A stretch of DNA of 11,970 nucleotides. Source: DATDAW01 sp036524675. GTDB taxonomy: Bacteria > Verrucomicrobiota > Verrucomicrobiia > Chthoniobacterales > DASVRZ01. Position numbers and translations under genes: made by a program. The stretch's first letter is position 1. Every line of letters starts with the position of its first letter. Location: NCBI GenBank assembly GCA_036524675.1, contig DATDBU010000167.1, positions 1 to 11,970 on the forward strand. The letters run 5' to 3'. Positions 1 through 7,749 of this stretch are shown here, piece after piece. Below the pieces are notes generated by a model. It ran no database searches, was not told the DNA's origin, and was given only the letters and a program-made list of their open reading frames with translations.

Positions 1-1
1 G

Positions 2-688
2 ATTGCCGGCGAGTTGCGGCCACTACTTCACGGAGAGGCAAAGATTGAAGTCCTCCCCAACAGCTATGACGAGACCCGGTTCAACCCGGAAGTGCGGCTT
101 CGCTGGCGGGATGCGATGCGCGCTGAGTTAGGATATCTGCCTGAACATTTCGTTTTCGTGTTTACCAGCCAGGGGCATCACCGACGCAAAGGGTTCTGGC
201 TGGCCGTCGAAGCGCTGAATCACGTCCGACAAGCGCGTCCGGGCATCCGTTTCCTGGTTGTCGGCGGCTCGCCCGAACGTCTCGCCGAACTGCGTCAAAA
301 ACTAACAGTCATCGTTCCGGACTGGCAAACGTGGATTCATCTGGCAGGCAACCAGCCGGAACCGGAAAAATACCTGGCCGCTTCGGACGCTTTCCTATTT
401 CCGTCCTATTTTGAAGCCTTTTGCCTCGCGGAAATCGAAGCGGGAGCCTGCGGCCTACCGTTGCTGCTAACGCCTCACCACGGCTCTGAGATGATTCTGC
501 AGGATGGCGTGAATGGAGTGAAGTTGTCTTCGAATCCGGTTGACATGGCGGGGCAGATTGAAGGTTTTCTTGAAGACCCGTTGCCACCTATCAACGCCGG
601 AAGTGGGCGGGGATTAACTCGGGCGGCATACGCATCCCATTTGGACCTCATCTACGCCACAAGCTCCGTCCTGGTACCGAGTCCGTGA
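2..688 (+). CDS. Glycosyltransferase family 4, C-terminal part (5'-truncated)
   Basis: This is the C-terminal, nucleotide-sugar-binding half of a GT-B glycosyltransferase that would transfer a sugar to a growing cytoplasmic glycan. The reading frame is open to the left edge, so the true start lies outside the window; a TTG at 14 is only an internal codon. Counting from that TTG, a lysine-containing donor loop (HRRKGF, residues 56-61) follows the first strand, and the family's E-x7-E signature is at E134 and E142 (FEAFCLAEIE), preceded by the usual SDAFLFPS segment at 124-131. A GSEMI motif follows at 157-161. The stop is TGA at 686-688. It converges on the minus-strand GT4 with only 10 bp between the stops and no visible terminator. 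Donor sugar and acceptor cannot be told. The family call is firm. Confidence 0.88.
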   Translation: MAGELRPLLHGEAKIEVLPNSYDETRFNPEVRLRWRDAMRAELGYLPEHFVFVFTSQGHHRRKGFWLAVEALNHVRQARPGIRFLVVGGSPERLAELRQKLTVIVPDWQTWIHLAGNQPEPEKYLAASDAFLFPSYFEAFCLAEIEAGACGLPLLLTPHHGSEMILQDGVNGVKLSSNPVDMAGQIEGFLEDPLPPINAGSGRGLTRAAYASHLDLIYATSSVLVPSP

Positions 689-698
689 GGGAACGTGT

Positions 699-1745
699 CT
701 AGCGGGTTCGGCCGCGGGAATGTTTTTTCGCGACGGATTGCATCAGTTCCAGGTAGCGACTGGCAACTTCGGTAAGGGTTTGTTTTTTTAGATACTCAGA
801 TAAGCCGGCAGTGCGCATTGACTCGCCTCTCAAGGCCCTGCGGAGTCCCTCATGCAACGCATCCGCGTCTCCAGCTTTAATCAACCGAACGAAACCGCCG
901 CCCGTCTCCTCGACACCTCCAATGTCGGATGCCACAACCTCACAACCGCAGGCGAGCGCTTCGAGTAATGTGAGCGGGGAGGCCTCCAACCATGCCGGCA
1001 TCGTCGGAAAAGCCAATACCCGTGCGCGTTGCATCCACTTGGCCACTTGATTGGACTCCGCTTTGCCCGTCAAAGTGACAATTTCAGATAGACCGCTTTG
1101 GTCTACTCGACTGGCCAGCTCGGTAAGCGCCGGTCCAGCGCCGATGTATGTCGCTTTTTGCACAAGGCCTTCGTTTGCCAGGCGTCGTAAAACCTCGATG
1201 AGCAGGAAAACTCCCTTATCCTCGTTGATCCTGCCCACAAACAGAACATCGACATCGCGGATATCTCTTTCCGCCTGTGATCCGAAAATGGTGGGATCAT
1301 AGGGATTCAGAATGGAATTGCCACGTCCGCCCCACGAATCCCGGACATACTGGCTGACTCCGATTGGATGTCCAAATTGGAGGGATGCCCGTTGCAAAAG
1401 TCGGAGCGCGACATCCTTTTTCGTTAAACCTTTCAGCGTGTATCCGACATGGAGGGTCGGAAACCACGGTTTTCCTTTGAGCAAAAACGGCCAGACATCC
1501 TGCAAAGAAGGCTCGACTTGAAGGACTACGTCGGCCCAAACGGCCAGTGTGATCATCGTTTCCCGCGAGGGGCATCTGAACACTTCGAAAGGGAGGTCGC
1601 TATCGATTCCGTCCTTTGCTTGGGTGCGGGTAGTCAGTTTTACCTGGTGTCCCAACCTGGAAAACTCTGACGCCAGCATGGAGGCATATTGAATGGTTCC
1701 TCCCAAGGTGGGGAGATATTGGCGAGCAGTAATAACTATTTGCAT
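699..1745 (-). CDS. Glycosyltransferase family 4
   Basis: A full-length 348-residue GT-B glycosyltransferase, expected to add one sugar in the cytoplasm. The N-terminal acceptor domain opens with a beta strand and the glycine-rich loop LPTLGGTIQY (residues 11-20), typical of GT4. The C-terminal donor domain starts at about 167 with LFVGRINEDKG (168-178), which carries the Arg and Lys that bind the nucleotide diphosphate. The E-x7-E motif is E254 to E262 inside ASPLTLLEALACG, followed by SDIGGVEE (273-280). The ATG at 1745 is preferred because the first strand (MQIVITARQY) begins there; the upstream sequence has a GAAAG/GCGGG stretch but no good Shine-Dalgarno. It lies 24 bp after the FkbM gene in the same direction, so the two are probably co-transcribed, and it is the last gene of that block. 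The donor sugar is unknown. Confidence 0.92.
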   Translation of the reverse strand: MQIVITARQYLPTLGGTIQYASMLASEFSRLGHQVKLTTRTQAKDGIDSDLPFEVFRCPSRETMITLAVWADVVLQVEPSLQDVWPFLLKGKPWFPTLHVGYTLKGLTKKDVALRLLQRASLQFGHPIGVSQYVRDSWGGRGNSILNPYDPTIFGSQAERDIRDVDVLFVGRINEDKGVFLLIEVLRRLANEGLVQKATYIGAGPALTELASRVDQSGLSEIVTLTGKAESNQVAKWMQRARVLAFPTMPAWLEASPLTLLEALACGCEVVASDIGGVEETGGGFVRLIKAGDADALHEGLRRALRGESMRTAGLSEYLKKQTLTEVASRYLELMQSVAKKHSRGRTR

Positions 1746-1769
1746 CCCGCTTTCGGTTGCTGAAAGAAA

Positions 1770-2558
1770 TCACGTAAGAATGTTGTTTCGAAACCAAAAC
1801 ACATTTGCCTCCAAGAATGGACGCTGAGGTTTGACCACCGAAAAGTTCCGGGTGAGAATCTTTTCGCACAGAGCATCCATCGTTGGGCGTTCTCCGTGCA
1901 TTTCGATGACAAGGTGACGGCATCGCGCGAGATTTTTTGACGTGTCTTCGTCGAGCGCTTCGTATTCCGCGCCTTCAATATCCATTTTACAAATGTCTAT
2001 CGAGCCATTGGGCAAGTATTTGGCGATGAGTTCATCAAACGTCAACGCTGGCAAGGTTGTGCTGCGCAAATCACTTGAAGTAGATACCTCGTAAATATTG
2101 TCCGCGACACTTCCCTTCCCGAGCGAAACCTTGATCGATCCTGACTTTCCGGTTACTGCAGCGTTCAACGGGATGATCTGTCCTGCAAACACGCTTGCAA
2201 GATTATACTCCAAACGATTGAATGTGCGGGGATTCAACTCGACGCAAAGACCTCGTTCAATGGAGAAACCGTGTTTGAAAAGAGCCAAGGCGAACCCGCC
2301 ACTATTTGCTCCCAGGTCGAGAACGCGAATGGGGCCTGATACTGAGAATTGATTGAAAAATGGATCATAGAGCCCTGGCGAGATGCATGCCCGGGTTCCT
2401 TCCTGGTCTCCGGCGGAATGATCAATCAGCAAGTTGTGACCCCGAAAAACATAGATGGTCGGGCCTGTCTGAGCAAACATGAGCCGGTTGATGATGAGTT
2501 GGACGCGATTGTCAAAATCCAGCAAAGGAAGCAGCGAGCGACGAAGTTTCGTCAGCAT
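1770..2558 (-). CDS. FkbM family SAM-dependent methyltransferase
   Basis: This 262-residue protein belongs to the FkbM/Methyltransf_21 family, whose members O-methylate small molecules and sugars; in glycan clusters they are taken to methylate a sugar hydroxyl. Visible motifs are the SAM-binding loop VLDLGANSGGF (79-89), an acidic residue at the end of the second strand (VELNP, E107) and the family hallmark KMDIEGAEYE (191-200), followed by the VIEMHG strand (217-222). The first 75 residues form a lead-in that is not obviously a membrane anchor. The start is ATG at 2558, without a strong Shine-Dalgarno. It sits 52 bp after the preceding methyltransferase-like gene and 24 bp before a GT4 on the same strand, which fits an operon modifying one glycan. 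The family is clear. The methylated position, and whether the methyl group is internal or a chain-ending cap, is not shown by the sequence. Confidence 0.93.
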   Translation of the reverse strand: MLTKLRRSLLPLLDFDNRVQLIINRLMFAQTGPTIYVFRGHNLLIDHSAGDQEGTRACISPGLYDPFFNQFSVSGPIRVLDLGANSGGFALALFKHGFSIERGLCVELNPRTFNRLEYNLASVFAGQIIPLNAAVTGKSGSIKVSLGKGSVADNIYEVSTSSDLRSTTLPALTFDELIAKYLPNGSIDICKMDIEGAEYEALDEDTSKNLARCRHLVIEMHGERPTMDALCEKILTRNFSVVKPQRPFLEANVFWFRNNILT

Positions 2559-2610
2559 GTGATAGAGGATTTTCTTTTAGGGCGCTTCGATCGTGATATT
2601 AGCATCGTGC

Positions 2611-3450
2611 TTATGGATTCCAGCGAACAAAGCTCCGTTTGGCCCAGAACGGGAAGTTGAGAATAGCTGTCGCGAGGGACTTGATATAGCGTCGCTTATA
2701 AACCGTATTGAATGGAATGCGAAGGGATTGACCTTTGTTGGTCCCGTCGGCCTTCCAAGCATTCACGTAGTCAGATTGCATCACTTCAAGCTTGTCTGGA
2801 ACATCGCCTATTCGCTTGCAGATTGCATAGAGCAGGGCTGGCATGTTCGAGCATAGCTTGTTTCGTTGTTGAAGCGCGGCCGGAGAGATTACTTCGTAAA
2901 TTGGCGCACGAGCATAATCCTGAAATATAAACATCTTGGCGACATTGTAACCGTTGCTTGGCGAGAATAACGAGTAGAGCAGTTCAGCGCTGAATTGATA
3001 GAAACCATGCCCGAACATTCCATCGGCCGGAACACAAACAATGAGATGGCCATCCTTCCGCACCATCCTCATGGCGGACGAAATAGCGTTAGGGAAATTG
3101 AAAACATGCTCCAGTGTGCCTCCGTCCAGGACAAGGCTGTATCGATCGTGGAATTCAGAGGAGACAGGTGTGTTCATGTCCCACAGGTGGGTGGCATTCT
3201 CATAGCTGCTGGCGTCAAAGCTCTCTACCAACTGCGCTCCGAGATGTCTGAGTAACGGCTCAACGTATCCAGTAGGGGTAATATCTGGCTCCCTGAGCGT
3301 CGTGTACCCTGCTTTTGCGAGCAGTCCTGCAACATCGGCGTCAGTTACACCCATAAAGGATAATCTTCCCAGCATCGCGCATTTCGAAATTTCAATGCCC
3401 GCCGTTGTGCTCCAGATGAGCAGTTTTATTGAATTGAAATCGAGCCCCAT
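2611..3450 (-). CDS. Class I SAM methyltransferase-like protein with atypical N-terminus
   Basis: A 279-residue protein resembling a group of methyltransferase-like proteins found in polysaccharide loci. Those proteins commonly begin with MG(L/I)D-N-S-(I/V)-, and this pattern supports the ATG at 3450 over a TTG at 3468 that would add six residues. The best methyltransferase evidence is YSLVLDGGTLEHVFNFP (104-120), which matches strand 4 and the loop after it, then MVRKDGHLIVCVPAD (129-143), the strand-5 'kpGG' region. HGFYQFSAELLYSLF (148-162) follows. A standard glycine-rich SAM loop (GxGxG) is not visible; MLGRLSFMG (26-34) may stand in for it. The gene start overlaps the end of the membrane-protein gene by 25 bp, implying translational coupling, and the FkbM gene follows after 52 bp. 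A role in sugar methylation is inferred from context. A non-methylating SAM-fold function cannot be excluded. Confidence 0.8.
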   Translation of the reverse strand: MGLDFNSIKLLIWSTTAGIEISKCAMLGRLSFMGVTDADVAGLLAKAGYTTLREPDITPTGYVEPLLRHLGAQLVESFDASSYENATHLWDMNTPVSSEFHDRYSLVLDGGTLEHVFNFPNAISSAMRMVRKDGHLIVCVPADGMFGHGFYQFSAELLYSLFSPSNGYNVAKMFIFQDYARAPIYEVISPAALQQRNKLCSNMPALLYAICKRIGDVPDKLEVMQSDYVNAWKADGTNKGQSLRIPFNTVYKRRYIKSLATAILNFPFWAKRSFVRWNP

Positions 3451-4988
3451 GGTTTTGAACTGGCACAATCAGGTAGAGGCTGCCACCGCGATTTTTGGGG
3501 ACCGGATGTTGGTGCGGCGGATGCACTATCGTCCGCGGGGGCACTCACGGCATCCAAACGGCTCATGGCCAGCGCGGCGCCCAAGAGGCTCCAATATATA
3601 AGATTATGTGGATTTGTGTTCAGGTTGCCGCCGCCGATGAACGAGAGGAAAATCATCGGAAGAACGCACGCGACCAGGATCGCAGCGAAGGATCTGGAAT
3701 CGGCATCGTGCGTGCGAAGCGCAAGCCGGTGCAGGCTACGCAATAGAAACCAGGCGGTGATAATGATCGTTATCAACCCAACAACACCGAAGTTAATCAG
3801 TATTTTGTTAATGATGTCGTGATTGTATTCTTGTGATGCCTCAGCTGTAGTCTCTGGTCCCGTCCAGCCGCCTCCCAAGCGCCCTACGAGTGAATACGAT
3901 TCTGGCTCAGCGAGCCGTTGCCACCCTTTGAGCCGATCAGAAAACGTTTCCAATGACAATGCCGTCTGCCCCCACTCGTTGGGTACCAATGATCTCGTGA
4001 AGTCAGATATTCTGGCGATGTTCTGGTCAAGGTAACCCGCAAAGCCGACGCCGAGGACGAACAAGCCGAGCCCAAGCACGTAAGCGGCAACCGTCCGGCG
4101 TGGACGCAGGCAAAACCAGTAGAAGGCGAGGGCAATGAACGGAAAAAATAGAACCGTTCGGTGTTCGGAAAAGATACATCCCGCGTAGTAGACGACGGCA
4201 GCTAGGAGATAGAGTAGCCGCCGTTTGGGATAGTGAAACGCATGCCAAAGTCCCAGCGGCACAAACAAAGTAATGATCGAGTAAGAACCTGGGTTCGAGC
4301 CAAAGCCTGTCGGAGCCGGATCCGCAAAGCTTAGCATGAAGCTGGAAGTTGTTGGCGACAACCCCGTAAGGGCGTAGTCCCATTCAAGTTGGTTAAAGCC
4401 CCAAAAGTGTTGTCGAATACCCCAAATCGGCCAGGGCAGGAGGGTCCAGAAAAGAAACCGGACAAACTTCAGAACTTCCTCTTTTTCTTTCAGAAGGATT
4501 GCCACCGTTGGTATCAGACCCACGAAAAGGCCGGCGTTGATGGCCAATTGGGCCGCCATGGCGGTGCCTGAATGACGGTTTAGCCCAAAAAGAATGGCGC
4601 AAATGCCCGCTGTGAGGCCAAACAATGCCACGTCCGAACGCTGCAGTTTCAGCGTCCGGAATACAACGGCGCGGAAGAAAATACCTAGATAGGTACCTCC
4701 AAGGCAGGCAATGGAAACCAGCAGGACCTGAATGATTGTGAGTTGGGACACTTCCCCGTAATAAACAGCGACTTGCTTGCCGAAGTCCACATAGGCAGTG
4801 GAAATGGCTGTCAGATAAAGGCCGGTCTTTGGGTTGACCACTGCCGCAATCGCTCCGGCAATTCCCACGCAGGTGATCAACATTGCCACACCACCTGTGC
4901 GGCTATAGAGAATTTGGTAGATGAGGAAGACCGACAGCAAACAGCCAACGATTGCGGTAAATAATTTCGCTATCGAGTTTGAATGCAT
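3426..4988 (-). CDS. O-antigen polymerase/ligase-like (Wzy/WaaL type) polytopic membrane protein
   Basis: A 520-residue inner-membrane protein with about 12 hydrophobic segments. The clearest lie near residues 8-28, 33-52, 84-106, 118-136, 144-166, 174-194, 258-275, 278-294, 299-319, 395-417, 434-452 and 463-478. The long loop between about 320 and 393 contains DRLKGWQ (351-357), a glycine-rich GRLGGGWTG (369-377) and YNHDIINKILINFGVVGL (388-405). This arrangement is the periplasmic loop with His and Arg residues typical of the Wzy_C/O-antigen ligase superfamily; SEHRTVL (274-280) is a second family-like segment. Proteins of this kind either polymerise repeat units or transfer glycan from undecaprenyl diphosphate to an acceptor, and sequence alone rarely separates the two. 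The ATG at 4988 has no clear Shine-Dalgarno. The hydrophilic tail from about 480 overlaps the next gene. It is preceded by a 400-bp gap. Confidence 0.85.
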   Translation of the reverse strand: MHSNSIAKLFTAIVGCLLSVFLIYQILYSRTGGVAMLITCVGIAGAIAAVVNPKTGLYLTAISTAYVDFGKQVAVYYGEVSQLTIIQVLLVSIACLGGTYLGIFFRAVVFRTLKLQRSDVALFGLTAGICAILFGLNRHSGTAMAAQLAINAGLFVGLIPTVAILLKEKEEVLKFVRFLFWTLLPWPIWGIRQHFWGFNQLEWDYALTGLSPTTSSFMLSFADPAPTGFGSNPGSYSIITLFVPLGLWHAFHYPKRRLLYLLAAVVYYAGCIFSEHRTVLFFPFIALAFYWFCLRPRRTVAAYVLGLGLFVLGVGFAGYLDQNIARISDFTRSLVPNEWGQTALSLETFSDRLKGWQRLAEPESYSLVGRLGGGWTGPETTAEASQEYNHDIINKILINFGVVGLITIIITAWFLLRSLHRLALRTHDADSRSFAAILVACVLPMIFLSFIGGGNLNTNPHNLIYWSLLGAALAMSRLDAVSAPADDSASAAPTSGPQKSRWQPLPDCASSKPWGSISIQ

Positions 4989-5388
4989 TGAGGTTTATCG
5001 GGCGTTTATCCGGAACGTGTGTCTCAGTTTCATCAAATTCATCAAGACCCATGTCATGCGGAATGATCTTGTGCGGGAGCGTATGGACTCGACATCGAGC
5101 TTGTCAACCCGAGCAATTGTCTCACCATGCAGCCAAGTCATCCGGGGATGAGACCACCGTGGCTCCTTCACGATGGACTCGTGAGAGGGCAGCTCATGAA
5201 AACGTCGGAAATGGACTGGGATTCGGTTCGCGAATGTAACCTGACTGGATTCGGGCACCGAAGAATGATGGCACAATATCATTGACGCCGGATCCACAAC
5301 CAAAATCCGTGCGAGAACGTTTGAAACACCCTGGCGCCAGAGTTGTAAGTGAAATACGGGTTTTAAAGGGGAGGCACACGACCATAGT
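4989..5388. other. 400-bp gap with no convincing gene
   Basis: This is the longest gene-free stretch in the window, between two minus-strand genes otherwise arranged as a cluster. A minus-strand frame stays open from about 5402 to a stop at 4995 (TTG-initiated part 5303 to 4995, 102 codons), but its translation matches no family I recognise and it lacks an obvious ribosome binding site. A shorter minus-strand frame (5385 to 5194) and two plus-strand frames are equally unconvincing. No terminator-like hairpin followed by a T-run was found. The stretch may be the leader and promoter of the downstream membrane-protein operon, or an eroded gene. Confidence 0.5.
5078..5107 (-). promoter_or_regulatory. 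Weak candidate promoter for the membrane-protein operon
   Basis: On the minus strand a perfect TTGACA (-35 type) occupies 5107-5102. After 18 bp comes TACGCT at 5083-5078, which matches the -10 consensus at only three of six positions. The spacer holds a short palindrome, CTCGA-TG-TCGAG. The site would start transcription roughly 80 bp before the ATG at 4988. The consensus used is that of sigma-70 in proteobacteria and may not apply to this host. Confidence 0.2.
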
Positions 5389-6657
5389 CTAAGCTGTAGA
5401 CTGGCGGTATGCGGCGATCACGTTATTCGTGCAGCGCTCCCAGGAGAACATGAATGCCTGGGCAACTGATTGCTGCGACATGGTGTTTCGCAAATTCCGA
5501 TCCGTCGCCACACTTAACAGGGCCTGACAGAAGCCGTCAGCATCCCTCGCGTCAAGCGTAATTCCCGCTTTACCAACCACTTCTGGTAGGGATGAACTAT
5601 TCGAAGTGATCACGGGAGCCCCGCATTGCATCGCTTCCAAAGGGGGAAGGCCGAATCCTTCGTACAACGACATATAAACAAAGGCCAACGCCTCCGAATA
5701 CAGTATCGGCAGGTCGGCATCCGGCACGAATCCGGTGAAAATGACGCGATTTCGTAGGGCACCTGCCTCGCACAATGGTTCGCTGATTCCCCGATATTTC
5801 CATCCGATGCCGCCAACGAGGACGAGTTTCAAATCCGGAAGGTTTTGCTCTTGAACGAGCTTCAGGAAGCTACGAACGACAAAGTCCAGATTTTTTCGGG
5901 GCTCCAACGTGCTGACACTCAGCAGAAATGGCGAGTCCCCAATGCCGTATTTTTGCCGGCATTCCGAAGTGCGCTCCTCATTTTGGTTTGGAACAAACTG
6001 TCGGCCCGCTGCAAGAGGTGTCACGAATACTTTTGCCGGATCGCAACAATCCAATTCGAGCAGATCATTCCGAGTGCTCTCGGAGACACAGAGGTACCAG
6101 CGCTTGTGAGAGAGTGCGGCGCGCGTGCGTTCTTTTTCGCCCGGTCTTACGTCTGTAAAAAACTCAGGATGACGAATTCGGATCAAGTCATGTACGTAAG
6201 CGAAAACCGGCAGACGGCGTTTCGCAATCTGGCCTGGAATCGGTCCAGTGTTTCCATGAAACAGATCCACGTCATTCCATACAGCATCGGGAACGCTGCG
6301 TAACCAGGAACGAAATGGCGCAATCACACCCTTTGTAGCCAAACGACGAAGCCGGATCTTAAATTGGTGGGCCCGTTCCGCGTCGAACATGATTTGTGGG
6401 TTATACGCTTTCGTCAGTACCCTGGAAACGAACTGCTGCGCGGGAGAATGAACAAAAGCGGCCTCCGGAAACTTTTCGGCAATCCATTCGCCGGCGAGAC
6501 CTTGAAAAAAGGATGCCATTAACCGTAGGTCGCAATCCGGCGAGGCTTGAAGCCCTCGTGCGACCTCCTCAACGACCCGGCCTACGCCCTGCACATGGCC
6601 TGTGAGCTGAAACATCCCAAACTCAGGGGCATCGTAAAGAACGCGAACTGGATTCAT
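5389..6657 (-). CDS. Glycosyltransferase family 4 (mannosyl/rhamnosyltransferase-like)
   Basis: A GT-B glycosyltransferase of 422 residues from the ATG at 6657. An upstream in-frame start at 6759 would add 34 residues that do not look like a GT domain and would run into the divergent gene, so the internal ATG directly before MNPVRVLYDAPEF is chosen. The N-domain has the GHVQGVGRVVEE loop, and the middle of the protein has FAYVHDLIRIRHPEFF, a familiar HD motif of WbaZ/WbpY-type mannosyl- and rhamnosyltransferases. The donor domain carries STLEPRKNLD (Arg-Lys loop), VGGIGWKYRG, FTGFVPDADLP, then the E-x7-E motif in YEGFGLPPLEAM and SNSSSLPEVVG. That combination is characteristic of this GT4 subgroup, but the donor sugar is an inference. 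No good Shine-Dalgarno precedes the start. It is divergent from the GT2 gene at 6738 and is followed by the 400-bp gap. Confidence 0.92.
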   Translation of the reverse strand: MNPVRVLYDAPEFGMFQLTGHVQGVGRVVEEVARGLQASPDCDLRLMASFFQGLAGEWIAEKFPEAAFVHSPAQQFVSRVLTKAYNPQIMFDAERAHQFKIRLRRLATKGVIAPFRSWLRSVPDAVWNDVDLFHGNTGPIPGQIAKRRLPVFAYVHDLIRIRHPEFFTDVRPGEKERTRAALSHKRWYLCVSESTRNDLLELDCCDPAKVFVTPLAAGRQFVPNQNEERTSECRQKYGIGDSPFLLSVSTLEPRKNLDFVVRSFLKLVQEQNLPDLKLVLVGGIGWKYRGISEPLCEAGALRNRVIFTGFVPDADLPILYSEALAFVYMSLYEGFGLPPLEAMQCGAPVITSNSSSLPEVVGKAGITLDARDADGFCQALLSVATDRNLRNTMSQQSVAQAFMFSWERCTNNVIAAYRQSTA

Positions 6658-6737
6658 CGTTTGGCACGTGAGTTTGGACGGACGTCGATCATTGCGGAAT
6701 GGGCTTTTGCGAAGGATTGCGTTATGGAGAGGGACTG
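6658..6737. promoter_or_regulatory. Divergent intergenic region
   Basis: These 80 bp separate the starts of the minus-strand GT4 and the plus-strand GT2 gene, so they should carry promoters for one or both. They include the palindromes CACGTG and GACGTC, but no confident -35/-10 pair was found. The right end holds the GT2 ribosome binding site. Confidence 0.35.
6726..6733 (+). promoter_or_regulatory. Ribosome binding site deciding the GT2 start
   Basis: GGAGAGGG lies 4 nt before the ATG at 6738. It is the strongest Shine-Dalgarno in the window and selects this ATG over the in-frame ATG at 6699, whose 13 extra residues precede the natural first strand of the GT-A fold. Confidence 0.75.
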
Positions 6738-7721
6738 ATGGAATATCCAGCCATATCAATCGTCATCCCAACATGGAACGGGAAGTTCTTATTGAGCCGT
6801 TTCCTGAAATCGGTGATGGAAGCCCTTCAGCGGTATCCCGGAGAAAACGAATGTATTGTGGTGGATGACGGGGGACAGGATGACACGCCGACACTGATGG
6901 CGACCGCTTTTCCAGAGGCTGTTTTCGTCAGGCGGACAGAAAATGGCGGCTTTTCGACTGCTGTGAATACGGGAATTGATCGAGCGCGCCACCCCTGGGT
7001 ACTCTTGTTAAACAATGATATCGAAGTAAAAGCTGATTTTCTAATCCCGTTAGGCGAGCGTGTTGCGGCGGATCCGGAGCTCTTTGCGGTGAGTGTCTTC
7101 CAAAATCAACCCCCCGACGGAGGTGAAACCGAGTCTGGAAGCTGCTCAATTGGCTTTGTTGCTGGGGAGTATCGGCGATTTGATCGGACCAAAGACGCTT
7201 TGTCTGGTGAGCAATATGTCCAGGGCTTTGCAAACGGCGGTGCGACCCTTTTCAACCGGGAAAAGCTTCTTTTCATAGGAGGTTTCTGCGATTTGCTCAA
7301 TCCGTTTTATTTCGAAGACATGGAGGTTTCGATTCAGGCCTTGAAGCGGGGATGGCGTTTGGCATTTGAACCCCGGAGTATCGTTTGGCACCGGCCGAAC
7401 TCCACTACCCGAAAAAAAAAGCGCAGCCACGTGGCAAGAATCATCGCTAGGAACTACTTTTTCTGCCACTGGCTGACTCTTGATAACTCGGGGTTGTGGG
7501 TGAACCATGTCGCGTGTTCGCTGCTCCGCCTGACAAGCCGCACAGGGCGTGGAGATTTGGATTTCGCGGCTGGATTTGGGATGGCACTTCTATCGATTCC
7601 GGCTCTGTGCCGGCAGCGGCGAGAGCGGTCGGTAGGCTGGTGCTGTTCTCTCCGGGATCAGCTTGAAGCGATAGATCTCATGCCGCGCCGCCAAACTACA
7701 GGGACAACTGAACGAGTTTAA
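6738..7721 (+). CDS. Glycosyltransferase family 2 (rhamnosyltransferase-like)
   Basis: A 327-residue GT-A glycosyltransferase. The first strand is ISIVIPTWNG (6-15), the nucleotide-binding acid pair is in IVVDDGGQDDT (40-50), RRTENGGFSTAVNTGI (65-80) is the donor-loop region typical of WbbL-like enzymes, and LLNNDIEV (90-97) holds the metal-binding DxD equivalent. The acceptor side has GGATLFNREKL and FYFEDMEVSIQALKRGW (190-206) with the catalytic-base ED pair at 193-194, ending at VWHR (216-219). A basic tail follows. It is the only complete plus-strand gene, divergent from one GT4 and convergent with the gene at 7750, leaving 28 bp between stops. A run of nine A (7412-7420) encodes part of RKKKR and is a possible slippage site. 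The GT2 assignment is firm; rhamnose as donor is only suggested by similarity to WbbL-type enzymes. Confidence 0.92.
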   Translation: MEYPAISIVIPTWNGKFLLSRFLKSVMEALQRYPGENECIVVDDGGQDDTPTLMATAFPEAVFVRRTENGGFSTAVNTGIDRARHPWVLLLNNDIEVKADFLIPLGERVAADPELFAVSVFQNQPPDGGETESGSCSIGFVAGEYRRFDRTKDALSGEQYVQGFANGGATLFNREKLLFIGGFCDLLNPFYFEDMEVSIQALKRGWRLAFEPRSIVWHRPNSTTRKKKRSHVARIIARNYFFCHWLTLDNSGLWVNHVACSLLRLTSRTGRGDLDFAAGFGMALLSIPALCRQRRERSVGWCCSLRDQLEAIDLMPRRQTTGTTERV

Positions 7722-7749
7722 CTTAACGGCAGATCATCGATCATCGACC

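Noticed and set aside
5386..5402. Inverted repeat AGTCTA/TAGACT at the GT4 stop as a terminator
   Set aside because: The stem is only 6 bp and AT-rich, with no downstream T-run, so it is too weak to call.
5845..6303. 152-codon open frame on the plus strand
   Set aside because: It is antisense to the well-supported GT4 gene and its translation has no recognisable domain.
6658..6759. N-terminal extension of the GT4 starting at 6759
   Set aside because: The extra 34 residues do not resemble the family and would overlap the start of the divergent GT2 gene; the ATG at 6657 immediately precedes the first GT-B strand.
7722..7749. Bidirectional terminator between the convergent genes at 7721 and 7750
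   Set aside because: The 28 bp contain only a short direct repeat of ATCATCG and no stem of useful length.
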